A stretch of DNA of 19,207 nt, taken from positions 1 to 19,207 of the forward strand of contig PUNZ01000181.1 of the NCBI GenBank assembly GCA_003551945.1, written 5' to 3'. Shown here piece by piece: positions 8,253-15,282 of this stretch (position 1 is its first letter; every line of letters starts with the position of its first letter). Source of the stretch: Halovenus sp. (GTDB lineage: Archaea; Halobacteriota; Halobacteria; Halobacteriales; Haloarculaceae). Below the pieces are notes generated by a model, which made no database searches, was not told where the DNA came from, and was given only the letters and a program-made list of their open reading frames with translations. A program made the translations under genes and the position numbers.

Positions 8253-8273
8253 CTAGTGGTTTCTTACGCTGGC

Positions 8274-10160
8274 TCAGTTCTCGTCGTCTTCGTCATCAAC
8301 GTCCTGGAAATCAGCATCGACGTACTCTTCGCCTGCCTCTCCTGCACCGGCCGCCCCCGGACCAGCACCTGCGCCCGCTGCGCCGCCCGGGCCAGCGCCA
8401 GCCGCACCCTCTGCGGCCTGTTGCTGGTACATCTGTTTTCCAATTTCTTGCAGTTCTTCCGCGAGTTCTTCTGTCGCTGCTTCAAGGGTTTCTTTGTCTG
8501 CGTCCTCGTCTTCGAGTACCTCCTCAAGTTCCTCGATAGACGCTTCAATTTGGTCGTGAATCTCCGCATCAACGGCCTCCTCGTTTTCATCAAGCAGCGT
8601 TCGGGCGCGCTGGACCGTTGATTCGGCTTCGTTGCGGGCTTCGATTCGTTCGCGGCGCTTCTGGTCTTCTTCCGCGTGGGCTTCGGCCTCTTCTTGCATC
8701 TGCTCAATCTGTTCATCAGAGAGTCCAGCGCCACCTTCGATGGTAATGTCTTCTTTGTTACCAGAGCCTTTGTCCTCGGCTGAGACGTTCACGATTCCGT
8801 TTTCGTCGAGCGAGAACGTCACCTCAATCTGTGGGACGCCTGCCGGTGATGGTGGAATGCCAGTGAGCGCAAACTCGCCGAGCAACTCGTTCTCAGCGGC
8901 AATTTCCCGCTCTCCCTGGAAGACGCGAATCTGGACCTGTGTCTGGTTACCCTGCGCGGTTGTGAAGATTTTTGACTCCTCTGTTGGGATGGTCGTGTTT
9001 TTGTCGATAAGACGCTCAAAGAGTCCGCCTTTGACCTCGACACCCAGTGAGAGTGGTGTCACGTCCACGAGCACGATATCGTCGACGTCACCGGAAAGCA
9101 CACCGCCCTGAATAGCTGCCCCAAGTGCAACCGCTTCATCTGGGTTGACGTTTTTCTGTGGGCTCTGGCCGGTGATTTCTTCGACCTTCTCTTGAATCAT
9201 CGGCATCCGTGTGGACCCACCCACCAGTAACACCTCGTCGATATCGCTGGTCGAGAGGCCAGCGTCCGAAAGTGCGGTTTCGGTTGGGTCGACCGTCCGC
9301 TCGACGAGGTCGCTCGTGAGGGATTCAAACTTCGCACGCGTGAGCGAGGCTTCGAGGTCTTTTGGCCCCTCATCGTCCGCAGCGATAAATGGGAGATTAA
9401 TCGTCGTCTCCTTGCGGTTTGAAAGTTCGACCTTCGCCTCTTCGGAGGCTTCCGTGAGACGCTGGAGTGCTTGTCGGTCCTCACGGAGGTCAATGCCGTG
9501 TTCCTCTTCGAACTGGTCTGCAAGCCACTGAATAACGGCGTTATCCCAGTCGTCCCCACCCAGTTCGTTATCCCCGTTGGTAGCAACGACTTCGTAGATA
9601 CCGCCGCCGAGTTCGAGCACAGAGACATCGAACGTTCCGCCACCAAGGTCGTAGACGAGGACGGTCTGGTTTGAATCATCGTCCAGACCGTAGGCCATCG
9701 CCGCCGCCGTTGGCTCATTGATAATCCGCTCAACTTCGAAACCAGCAATCTCGCCGGCATTTTTTGTCGCTTGGCGCTGTCTATCCGAGAAATACGCAGG
9801 GACAGTAATAACTGCCTTCTCGATATCATCGCCAAGATAATCTTCGGCATCCCGCTTAATTTTTTGAAGGGTCATTGCCGAGACCTGTTCCGGCGTATAG
9901 TCGTCCCCTTCAATCTCGACGGTGTAGTCCTCTTCTCCCATGTGTCGCTTGATGGACTCGACCGTATTCTCGGGGTTCTGGATGGCTTGGTTTTTGGCTG
10001 GCTTTCCAACGAGTTGCTCGCCGTCGGAGAACGCAACGACCGACGGTGTCGTTCGGTCTCCCTCGCTGTTGACGATAATTTCCGGGTCGCCACCTTCCAT
10101 GACCGCGAACGCACTGTTCGTGGTCCCCAGGTCGATACCGAGAATCTTGTTGCTTGCCAT
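8274..10160 (-). CDS. dnaK: Molecular chaperone DnaK (Hsp70)
   Basis: 628-residue Hsp70 chaperone: an ATP-driven clamp on unfolded peptides that works with DnaJ and GrpE in the cytoplasm. The ATPase domain (about 1-350) shows ILGIDLGTTNSAFAV, TVPAYFSDRQRQATKNAG, IINEPTAAAMAYGL, VYDLGGGTFDVS and LVGGSTRMP. The linker and substrate-binding domain begin near DVTPLSLGVEVKGG, followed by the helical lid. The stretch after GKPAKNQAI lacks the insertion found in proteobacterial DnaK, as in Gram-positive-type homologues, in line with the accepted bacterial origin of archaeal DnaK. From about residue 582 comes an Ala/Gly/Pro tail, ending in the acidic EEYVDADFQDVDDEDDEN. grpE lies 161 bases upstream on the same strand. 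dnaJ does not follow; the next gene encodes an amphi-Trp protein. Confidence 0.98.
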   Translation of the reverse strand: MASNKILGIDLGTTNSAFAVMEGGDPEIIVNSEGDRTTPSVVAFSDGEQLVGKPAKNQAIQNPENTVESIKRHMGEEDYTVEIEGDDYTPEQVSAMTLQKIKRDAEDYLGDDIEKAVITVPAYFSDRQRQATKNAGEIAGFEVERIINEPTAAAMAYGLDDDSNQTVLVYDLGGGTFDVSVLELGGGIYEVVATNGDNELGGDDWDNAVIQWLADQFEEEHGIDLREDRQALQRLTEASEEAKVELSNRKETTINLPFIAADDEGPKDLEASLTRAKFESLTSDLVERTVDPTETALSDAGLSTSDIDEVLLVGGSTRMPMIQEKVEEITGQSPQKNVNPDEAVALGAAIQGGVLSGDVDDIVLVDVTPLSLGVEVKGGLFERLIDKNTTIPTEESKIFTTAQGNQTQVQIRVFQGEREIAAENELLGEFALTGIPPSPAGVPQIEVTFSLDENGIVNVSAEDKGSGNKEDITIEGGAGLSDEQIEQMQEEAEAHAEEDQKRRERIEARNEAESTVQRARTLLDENEEAVDAEIHDQIEASIEELEEVLEDEDADKETLEAATEELAEELQEIGKQMYQQQAAEGAAGAGPGGAAGAGAGPGAAGAGEAGEEYVDADFQDVDDEDDEN

Positions 10161-10188
10161 GTTATGCGACTATACCTGATTGGTCCGG

Positions 10189-10194
10189 TTAAAA
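10189..10194 (-). promoter_or_regulatory. TATA box of dnaK
   Basis: The minus strand reads ACTTTTAACC, with TTTTAA at about -29 to -34 from the dnaK ATG at 10160. It would give a 5' leader of only a few bases. No Shine-Dalgarno is visible. This implies dnaK can be expressed independently of grpE. Confidence 0.5.
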
Positions 10195-10218
10195 GTTGCT
10201 AGATTCGCTGAACGTGAA

Positions 10219-10264
10219 CGGGCGTGATACCCGACAAGGACGGTGTTTTCTTCTTATTCTTCTT
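10219..10264. repeat. grpE-dnaK intergenic repeats: small hairpin and pyrimidine mirror repeat
   Basis: The 161-base gap between grpE and dnaK holds a short inverted repeat at about 10219-10233 (CGGG, 7-base loop, CCCG). It also holds a perfect 17-base pyrimidine mirror repeat, TTCTTCTTATTCTTCTT, at 10248-10264 on the plus strand, purine-rich on the coding strand. Both lie between the grpE stop and the dnaK TATA box. The hairpin may help end grpE transcripts, and the mirror tract could adopt a triplex structure or bind a regulator; neither is demonstrated. Confidence 0.35.
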
Positions 10265-10321
10265 CACTAAGCAAAAGACTCTATATGACCGCAATTACAG
10301 CGATTGTAGCTGGTTTGGGCG

Positions 10322-11281
10322 TCATTGCTGCTCTTTTTGCTCATCCGCCGCTGGTTCGTGTTGAGAGCCATCACTGACGGCGACCTGTGCTGGACGCAGG
10401 ACTTTCTCACCCATCTCGTAGCCCGGCCGATGGACGGTTGCGATGGTGTCTTCTGGCTCTGCGGACGCAATGGTTGCCAGCACTTCGTGGCGTCGTGGGT
10501 CTACATCTCCTCCGGGATCTGGCTCGATACGACTCACGTTTTCTCGCTCAAGTTGCTGGTCGAACTGACTCAGCGTCGATTCCACGCCGCTGCGGATGTC
10601 AACATCTTCATCCTGTTCGAGTGCCCGTGCGAGGTTATCGCGGACGTCGAGAATGCGCGTCACGAACTCTTCTGTTGCCTGTTCTTTGATTCGCTTTTGT
10701 TCTCGCTTCTGTCGCTGTTTGTAGTTCTGGAAGTCGGCCTGTTTGCGAGCAAGCCGTGATTCTAAGTCATCAATTTGTTCGTCTGCCTCTGACAGTTGGT
10801 CGGCCAGCTGTGCCCGTGTTGTCCGAACGGTGGTGATAACCTCTGCAACCGTCTCGGCAGGAGCGTTTTCGATGGCTTCGACGAGTTGTCGATCGGGTTC
10901 ATCTGCGCTGTCGTCCTCACTGGACACACTCTCGAACAACGTCATCTCTTCGGAAAGCAACGCGTCCAACCCCTCGCTGTCAGTCTCGGGTTCTTCGGCT
11001 ATCTCGTCAAGCGACTCGGATTCGTCTGCATCTTCGTGGGTGCCGTCTGCGTGTTCCGATGGTTCCGCTTTTTTGTCTCCGTCATCGGTGGATTCCGACT
11101 CGTTCAGTTCATCCTCTTCCTGTCCACTGTTGTCTTCGCTGTCGGCCGCCGTTTTTTCGCGTTCGCTGGATTCACCCGCAGATTCCACCTCTTTGTCTGT
11201 CTCCTCAGAAACGGCTCCATCTTCGGCGGCCTCACCCTCGTCCGATACAGCGGAGTTCCCATCGACATCCTGCTCACTCAT
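10322..11281 (-). CDS. grpE: Nucleotide exchange factor GrpE with long acidic N-terminus
   Basis: Exchange factor that releases ADP from DnaK. The 319-residue protein has a recognisable GrpE region from about residue 160: a coiled coil (AQLADQLSEADEQIDDLESR, then FQNYKQRQKREQKR at about 184-197), the helix ILDVRDNLARALEQ, and the C-terminal beta domain RRHEVLATI ... TVHRPGYEMGEKVLRPAQVAV (about 263-301). Residues 1 to about 130 are low-complexity Glu/Asp/Ser, so the protein is much longer than the roughly 200-residue bacterial form. I chose the ATG at 11281 because a TATA-like box lies 27 bases upstream. The frame is open up to 11392, but that part overlaps mutY and encodes non-acidic sequence unlike GrpE. 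It is followed by dnaK. Confidence 0.93.
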   Translation of the reverse strand: MSEQDVDGNSAVSDEGEAAEDGAVSEETDKEVESAGESSEREKTAADSEDNSGQEEDELNESESTDDGDKKAEPSEHADGTHEDADESESLDEIAEEPETDSEGLDALLSEEMTLFESVSSEDDSADEPDRQLVEAIENAPAETVAEVITTVRTTRAQLADQLSEADEQIDDLESRLARKQADFQNYKQRQKREQKRIKEQATEEFVTRILDVRDNLARALEQDEDVDIRSGVESTLSQFDQQLERENVSRIEPDPGGDVDPRRHEVLATIASAEPEDTIATVHRPGYEMGEKVLRPAQVAVSDGSQHEPAADEQKEQQ

Positions 11282-11303
11282 ACGTGTCAGAAGTCTATTC
11301 GGC

Positions 11304-11311
11304 AATAAAAA
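11304..11311 (-). promoter_or_regulatory. TATA box of grpE
   Basis: The minus strand reads TTTTTATT at -23 to -30 from the ATG at 11281. It lies in the 65-base gap after mutY and indicates a leaderless grpE transcript, which settles the start codon against the longer open frame. Confidence 0.55.
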
Positions 11312-11346
11312 TGAACCGACACACTGGTCAGCAAACGGTGCTGCTT

Positions 11347-12267
11347 TCAAGAGCGCAGCTTTGCTCGCCTGTCGGTTGGTTCCCCGTCCCATTCAACGAG
11401 TTCGTCATCCACGAGGTCATCAATTAGACCTTCGAGCCACTTCCGTCCGTACTCACCATCGGGGACGTAATCAATCCTGATTCGCGGCCCCAGTTCATCA
11501 AGTGTCTGTGGTCCATGCTGTTGCAATGCGCCGATAACCCGGCCACGAAACTGTCGGCGACTTCCTGCAAAGGTCGGCTGTGCCGGGACATCGGGTGCAG
11601 TGAAATCGCCGGAGTGATACGCCTGACACCATTCTCGCCACGGACAGCCTGCTTCGTCACAGTGGGGCGTTTGCCCGCACGCGACGCCACCGAGTTCCAT
11701 AATCGCGTTATTCCAGACGCGCGATGTGCCTTCCGGCATCAGCTTTTCTGCTCCCGATTCAAAGGCCGCATCGTCATCGGGGACACCGAACGCCCGGTAC
11801 AGGACACGTTTGACGTTCGTATCGACGACGGCATCGCCGTTGTTAAACGCAAAGCTTGCAACGGCGTTTGCGGTGTAGGGCCCGACGCCCATGAGTTCCG
11901 TTAGCTCCGCTGGCTCTTTCGGAAACTCGCCGTCGTACTCCGTCAGTACTTGATTGGCCGCTTTGTGGAGGTATTTCGCTCTGTTGTTATACCCGAGACT
12001 GTGCTCGCTCCAGAAGCCAACGACATCGCCCCGAGAAGCAGCAGCAAGGGCGTCGACAGTCGGCCAGCGTTCAAGAAACGCTTCCCATGCCTCGACCACC
12101 CGACCGAGTTGTGTCTGCTGGCTCATTACCTCCGAGACGAGAATTTCGTACGGGTCGGTTGTCTCACGCCACGGAAACGACCGGTGGTCGGTGCGATACC
12201 ACGAAATGAGTGCATCTTGCACTTCTGAGAGAGGAACGTCAGCAAATGGGGGCTCGTTCGCTGCCAT
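11347..12267 (-). CDS. mutY: A/G-specific adenine DNA glycosylase MutY
   Basis: 306-residue base-excision repair glycosylase of the HhH-GPD superfamily, which removes adenine mispaired with 8-oxoguanine. Visible: WYRTDHRSFPWRET near the N-terminus; SEVMSQQTQ with catalytic Glu46; helix-hairpin-helix MGVGPYTANAVASF (126-139), where Tyr131 replaces the endonuclease III lysine, which favours MutY; and VVDTNVKRVLYR with catalytic Asp149. The four Fe-S cysteines are C197, C203, C208 and C214, spaced 5-4-5 rather than the common 6-2-5. After about residue 230 there is no MutT-like oxoguanine-recognition domain; instead a short winged-helix-like segment occurs (FRGRVIGALQQHGPQTLDEL onward). It follows the fibrillarin-like gene by 43 bases with no clear promoter between, so readthrough from nop5-flpA is likely. 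Confidence 0.9.
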   Translation of the reverse strand: MAANEPPFADVPLSEVQDALISWYRTDHRSFPWRETTDPYEILVSEVMSQQTQLGRVVEAWEAFLERWPTVDALAAASRGDVVGFWSEHSLGYNNRAKYLHKAANQVLTEYDGEFPKEPAELTELMGVGPYTANAVASFAFNNGDAVVDTNVKRVLYRAFGVPDDDAAFESGAEKLMPEGTSRVWNNAIMELGGVACGQTPHCDEAGCPWREWCQAYHSGDFTAPDVPAQPTFAGSRRQFRGRVIGALQQHGPQTLDELGPRIRIDYVPDGEYGRKWLEGLIDDLVDDELVEWDGEPTDRRAKLRS

Positions 12268-12310
12268 TGTGCGTTGTTATGTCGGTCGATGCTTGTGCCT
12301 AGCGGTCTAG

Positions 12311-12937
12311 CTAGCGCTTTTTGGCTATCACTCCAAGGTGGTCCTGGTGGTACGGTTCAAGCCGCTCACGCGTGAGGATGTCGTACTCCGTTTCCAACTC
12401 GGAACAGAGCCGCGAGAACACGGATTCGGGCGGTTCGGTGACATCTTCGCTACGCGCTTTGAACGCAACAATCAACAGTCCACCAGCATCCAGGAACTGG
12501 CTATTTTCGAGCGCTACGCGGGCCTGGCCACGGGTGGCGACATCCTGTATGACGACATCGACGGGCTCGACGATGTGGGCGTACTCAACCGGCTTTCTGG
12601 CGTCTTTCAGCAACGGAAAGAGATTTGGCCGCGAATCGGTCACGGCAAGCAGGTCTCTCATGGGTCGGGGTGCAAACTCAACCGCATAGGTCGGTCCGGA
12701 AAAGTCGGCAACGTGGCTTACTGTTGTGCCGCTTGCTGCACCGAGGTACAACACCGTCTCACCGCCGTGTAGCTCCGTTTCAACATCCAATTCCAACAGC
12801 GCGCCCAACTTCGAACGGTGTGGGTCCCATTTACGCCAGTCGCCATCGGTTGGCTCGCCGTAGACTGGTTCGCCACGGGTTGCAAGACCAGTCTCACTGC
12901 CGAACGAGCGCTGTTCAACCCCGGCTGGAAGTGTCAT
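12311..12937 (-). CDS. flpA: Fibrillarin-like rRNA/tRNA 2'-O-methyltransferase
   Basis: 208-residue SAM-dependent methyltransferase, the catalytic subunit of the archaeal C/D-box sRNP that methylates ribose 2'-hydroxyls of rRNA and tRNA. It has motif I for SAM binding, VLYLGAASGTTVSHVAD (62-78); the acidic motif II strand TYAVEFAPRPMRDLL (83-97); and a catalytic set consistent with K-D-K-H: Lys43 (HRSKLG), Asp132 (VIQDVA), Lys160 (LIVAFKARS) and His200 (YHQDHLG). Its ATG overlaps the nop5 stop by four bases (ATGA), the usual coupling of these partners. It ends in a TAG embedded in a CTAG-rich stretch. Identity is secure. Confidence 0.95.
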   Translation of the reverse strand: MTLPAGVEQRSFGSETGLATRGEPVYGEPTDGDWRKWDPHRSKLGALLELDVETELHGGETVLYLGAASGTTVSHVADFSGPTYAVEFAPRPMRDLLAVTDSRPNLFPLLKDARKPVEYAHIVEPVDVVIQDVATRGQARVALENSQFLDAGGLLIVAFKARSEDVTEPPESVFSRLCSELETEYDILTRERLEPYHQDHLGVIAKKR

Positions 12938-13776
12938 TGTGAACCACGCGCACGAATGCGCTCGATGCGGTCAGCAAGTTCAGCAGCTAGCTCCGGTCGC
13001 AATTCACCGCTGTAATAATCGACACGAGCAGCAATCGTCAGCTTGCCAGCCAGTGCCCGTGCGGCGGACCCCCGGTCTCCCGATGGTGTTCCGCGGATGG
13101 CTTCATGCGTGTAGATAATCCCGTGCTTTGGTGGCGAGGCGTTTCCTTTCAGATGGGCAAACAGTGCATCCTCCGCACCAAGGACCTGTAGCGTCCCAGA
13201 GGGTTTCTTTGCCAGTGAGTCAAGACCGCCAGCAAGCGCAATTAGTCGTGCCGCAAGCAACGGGCCAGCAAGTTTGCTCAGGTTCGGAGCGACTTCGGGT
13301 GTTGCCCGTTCAAGAGCTACCTCTAGGTCGTTCGCTTCGGCTTTCAATTCGACAACCCGCTTTGCCAGCGAAACAAGCCGGCGTTCAATCAATCCGTCCG
13401 GCTCTCTGGCTGCAAGTTCTTCGAAATAGGCTGGCTCCATGCTCGCATCAGCATCGTAACTCCCTGCCCACTCCCCGACTCGCTCGGTGAGTTCGTTGGC
13501 CGTTCGCTGACAGTCATCAAGCGCACGCACGAGGTGGATGAGCTGCTGGTCGTCCGCGCTTTCGTGTTCTGTCACTGCCTCGCGAGCAGCGGCGCGCGTT
13601 ATCTCATGGAGTTGCTGGTAGTAGTCGTCCGTCTCCGAGACCACCTCAGCTTCAACGGCTAGTGCTGGCCAATCTTGTGGTGTCGCTGCGGTCCCGGTTC
13701 GAACACGCTTGACCGCCTGCTCGCGGTCAAGCCCGTCTACGAACCACCCCGAATCAGGGGGATTTCGAGCGTTCAT
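12934..13776 (-). CDS. nop5: Nop5 (NOP56/58 family) C/D-box RNP scaffold
   Basis: 280-residue RNP core protein that bridges fibrillarin to the L7Ae-bound C/D-box guide RNA. The central segment is helical and likely coiled coil (about 95-185), followed by the Nop domain: APNLSKLAGPLLAARLIALA (about 187-206), GTLQVLGAEDALFAHLKG (214-231) and PKHGIIYTHEAI. The residues before the coiled coil are fewer than in many archaeal Nop5 proteins (typically nearer 400 residues in total), and there is no Lys-rich C-terminal tail. The compact form fits haloarchaeal members as I know them. It is the first gene of the pair with flpA (4-base overlap) and is divergent from the Usp gene at 13901. Confidence 0.94.
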   Translation of the reverse strand: MNARNPPDSGWFVDGLDREQAVKRVRTGTAATPQDWPALAVEAEVVSETDDYYQQLHEITRAAAREAVTEHESADDQQLIHLVRALDDCQRTANELTERVGEWAGSYDADASMEPAYFEELAAREPDGLIERRLVSLAKRVVELKAEANDLEVALERATPEVAPNLSKLAGPLLAARLIALAGGLDSLAKKPSGTLQVLGAEDALFAHLKGNASPPKHGIIYTHEAIRGTPSGDRGSAARALAGKLTIAARVDYYSGELRPELAAELADRIERIRARGSQ

Positions 13777-13798
13777 ACGCCCTCTTGCGTGCCGCCCG

Positions 13799-13807
13799 GT
13801 AAAGTCG
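13799..13807 (-). promoter_or_regulatory. Possible TATA box of nop5
   Basis: The minus strand reads GACTTTACC. Its A/T core is centred about 26 bases upstream of the nop5 ATG at 13776, compatible with a leaderless start. It is only four A/T bases long, so the call is weak. The 124-base divergent gap otherwise shows only a weak A/T element (CTGATAAG near 13872-13879) that might serve the Usp gene at 13901. Confidence 0.35.
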
Positions 13808-13900
13808 TTGCTTCCGACAAGCCTTGCGAGCGATTCCCTTTCCTTCTCGAAGTCGAGGAATGTCCGGGATACTGATAAGGTGAGAAATCAAACAGCAAGT

Positions 13901-14521
13901 ATGTACGAACGAATTCTTCACCCAACCGATGGCAGCACGGGGAGTGCACACGTCGCACTGCAGACGCTTAATCTGGCAAAGCAGTACGACGCAACAGTTC
14001 ACGCGCTTCACGTGGTTGATGCTGATCTTAAATCATTGCTACGAGAATCAGGTGGGCAGACTGACGCACTCAAAACCCAAGGAAAAACGGGTCTTGAGAT
14101 GGTTGAACGGATGGCTGAAAGCCACAATGTTAACCTTGTAACCGAACTCCGCGAAGGTGAGCCCGCGGAGGCCATTATCGAGTATGCGGATGAAATCGAC
14201 GCGAGCATTATCGTTGCTGGGACGCACGGCCGCACCGGTGTTCGCCGGCGGGTGCTCGGTAGCGTTGCTGAACGGCTTGTTCGTCACGCACACTGTCCAG
14301 TGATGACCGTTCGATTACCGAATACCGACGTGACTGTCGATAATACAGAGCACGCGGAGGATTTACTCTCTCGTGCGCTTGGCACAGCAGATGCGGAGGC
14401 CGAACTGACCGCAGTTGAGCGCCAAAACAACGTCTGGGTGGGGACAGGCGAGCGAGATGGTCACGAATATATTGTCTATCTTGACCCGGTGACCCAACGA
14501 GCAACTGTGCTGGAGCAATAA
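13901..14521 (+). CDS. Universal stress protein with C-terminal extension
   Basis: 206-residue UspA-family protein. The start MYERILHPTDGSTGSAHVAL is the typical first strand and loop. The loop GTHGRTG...LGS (positions about 107-121) fits GxxGx9G(S/T), so ATP binding is likely. The Usp fold ends near HCPVMTVRLPN (about 146). A further 60 residues (DLLSRALGTADAEAEL ... YIVYLDPVTQRATVLEQ) form a separate small domain that I do not recognise. The frame is open upstream to 13709, but that part runs antisense to nop5 and has no Usp similarity; the ATG at 13901 precedes the conserved strand. The next gene, also Usp-like, begins four bases after the stop, so the two form an operon. Confidence 0.88.
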   Translation: MYERILHPTDGSTGSAHVALQTLNLAKQYDATVHALHVVDADLKSLLRESGGQTDALKTQGKTGLEMVERMAESHNVNLVTELREGEPAEAIIEYADEIDASIIVAGTHGRTGVRRRVLGSVAERLVRHAHCPVMTVRLPNTDVTVDNTEHAEDLLSRALGTADAEAELTAVERQNNVWVGTGERDGHEYIVYLDPVTQRATVLEQ

Positions 14522-14525
14522 GGGA

Positions 14526-14966
14526 ATGACAATTGTCGTTCCATTTGATGGGTCTGCACTTTCCGTTGCTGCCTTGAAACGGGCCACGGAGGTTCAATCT
14601 GCCTTTGACAGTGACGTCCATGCGTTCACTGTCGTACCAGACGGAAACGAAGCGTATGCACGCGAACGCGGGTGGCTAGCTGTTGACGACCGATTTGACC
14701 CGGAGAAAGTCATCAGTCACATCGCACAGGATGTTGAAGCAGTTGCGCCGGATGCAACTTTTGCGTACGACGTTGTCAACCGGTATGCACCATCTGGTGT
14801 CATCGCCAATCGAATCCGACGGTATGCGAGAACGCAGGACGCAAGGCTCGTGGTAATCGGAAGTGACAACGCTGGCCACATCGTCACAAGTGTTAGTAGC
14901 GTGGGCAGCCCTGTTGCTGCGGATGCCTATTACGACGTCTTACTTGTGAGACACGACCGGGGCTGA
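14526..14966 (+). CDS. Usp-family protein (second of tandem pair)
   Basis: 146-residue protein with the Usp beginning TIVVPFDGSALSVAALKRA, a central acidic region, and ARLVVIGSDNAGHIVTSVSS followed by GSPVAADAYYDVLLVRHD. The nucleotide loop is altered: two residues separate the expected glycines in standard members, while here four do (GSDNAG), though a Gly-Ser follows nine residues later. Nucleotide binding is therefore uncertain. It starts four bases after the preceding Usp stop, with GGAG ten bases upstream of the ATG as a possible ribosome site. The closeness suggests co-expression and perhaps a heterodimer. Confidence 0.82.
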   Translation: MTIVVPFDGSALSVAALKRATEVQSAFDSDVHAFTVVPDGNEAYARERGWLAVDDRFDPEKVISHIAQDVEAVAPDATFAYDVVNRYAPSGVIANRIRRYARTQDARLVVIGSDNAGHIVTSVSSVGSPVAADAYYDVLLVRHDRG

Positions 14967-14979
14967 CAAAGAATATGTT

Positions 14980-15033
14980 TGAAAACGTTCATGTCTATCG
15001 CAGTGTTTTCAGTGTATTCCGTTGTGCTTTTTT
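14980..15033 (+). terminator. Probable terminator after the tandem Usp genes
   Basis: Thirteen bases after the stop is an inverted repeat, TGAAAAC (14980-14986) and GTTTTCA (15005-15011). It is followed 17 bases later by a run of six T (15028-15033). Archaeal termination relies mainly on the oligo-T, and the hairpin may assist. The rest of the 316-base gap (to 15282) is AT-rich with no ORF I can support, apart from the promoter of the next gene. Confidence 0.4.
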
Positions 15034-15250
15034 ACTGACCTATGATATGTTCTTCCGCCACCTTGCTGACCCACAGCAAAAAACATAGAAACTGTTTACT
15101 GGTTTATTTATTCGAACAATCTTCACTCGCTATTCTCTCTCATCTCGTTATCCTTCCTAGAGTTGGTCGTTTGTTTTAACATGTGTCTTTTTATTGCTAT
15201 AATGTCTAATTCTTGGCGTGGAACGTGACTGAGTAACAATCCCATAAGAG

Positions 15251-15256
15251 TTAATT
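15251..15256 (+). promoter_or_regulatory. Possible TATA box of the Fe-S oxidoreductase gene
   Basis: TTAATT at -27 to -32 from the ATG at 15283. It would allow a leader of a few bases. A second A/T element, TTTTTAT at 15188-15194, could act as an alternative upstream promoter. The call rests on position and composition. Confidence 0.4.
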
Positions 15257-15282
15257 CCGGGCGACCCGAGACCGAAACTAGA

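Noticed and set aside
11282..11392. Longer N-terminus of GrpE
   Set aside because: Overlaps mutY, is not acidic, and lies upstream of the TATA box at 11304-11311 in part; the ATG at 11281 is preferred.
10743..11480. 245-residue plus-strand open frame antisense to grpE
   Set aside because: Its Ser-rich translation is the shadow of the Glu/Asp-rich grpE N-terminus; no domain or start signal supports it.
13709..13900. Longer N-terminus of the Usp at 13901
   Set aside because: The added residues are antisense to nop5 and to its promoter region and show no Usp similarity.
14967..15282. Possible small RNA gene in the 316-base AT-rich gap
   Set aside because: Contains a hairpin and a T-run explained by termination of the Usp genes; no box C/D pair or other RNA signature could be supported.
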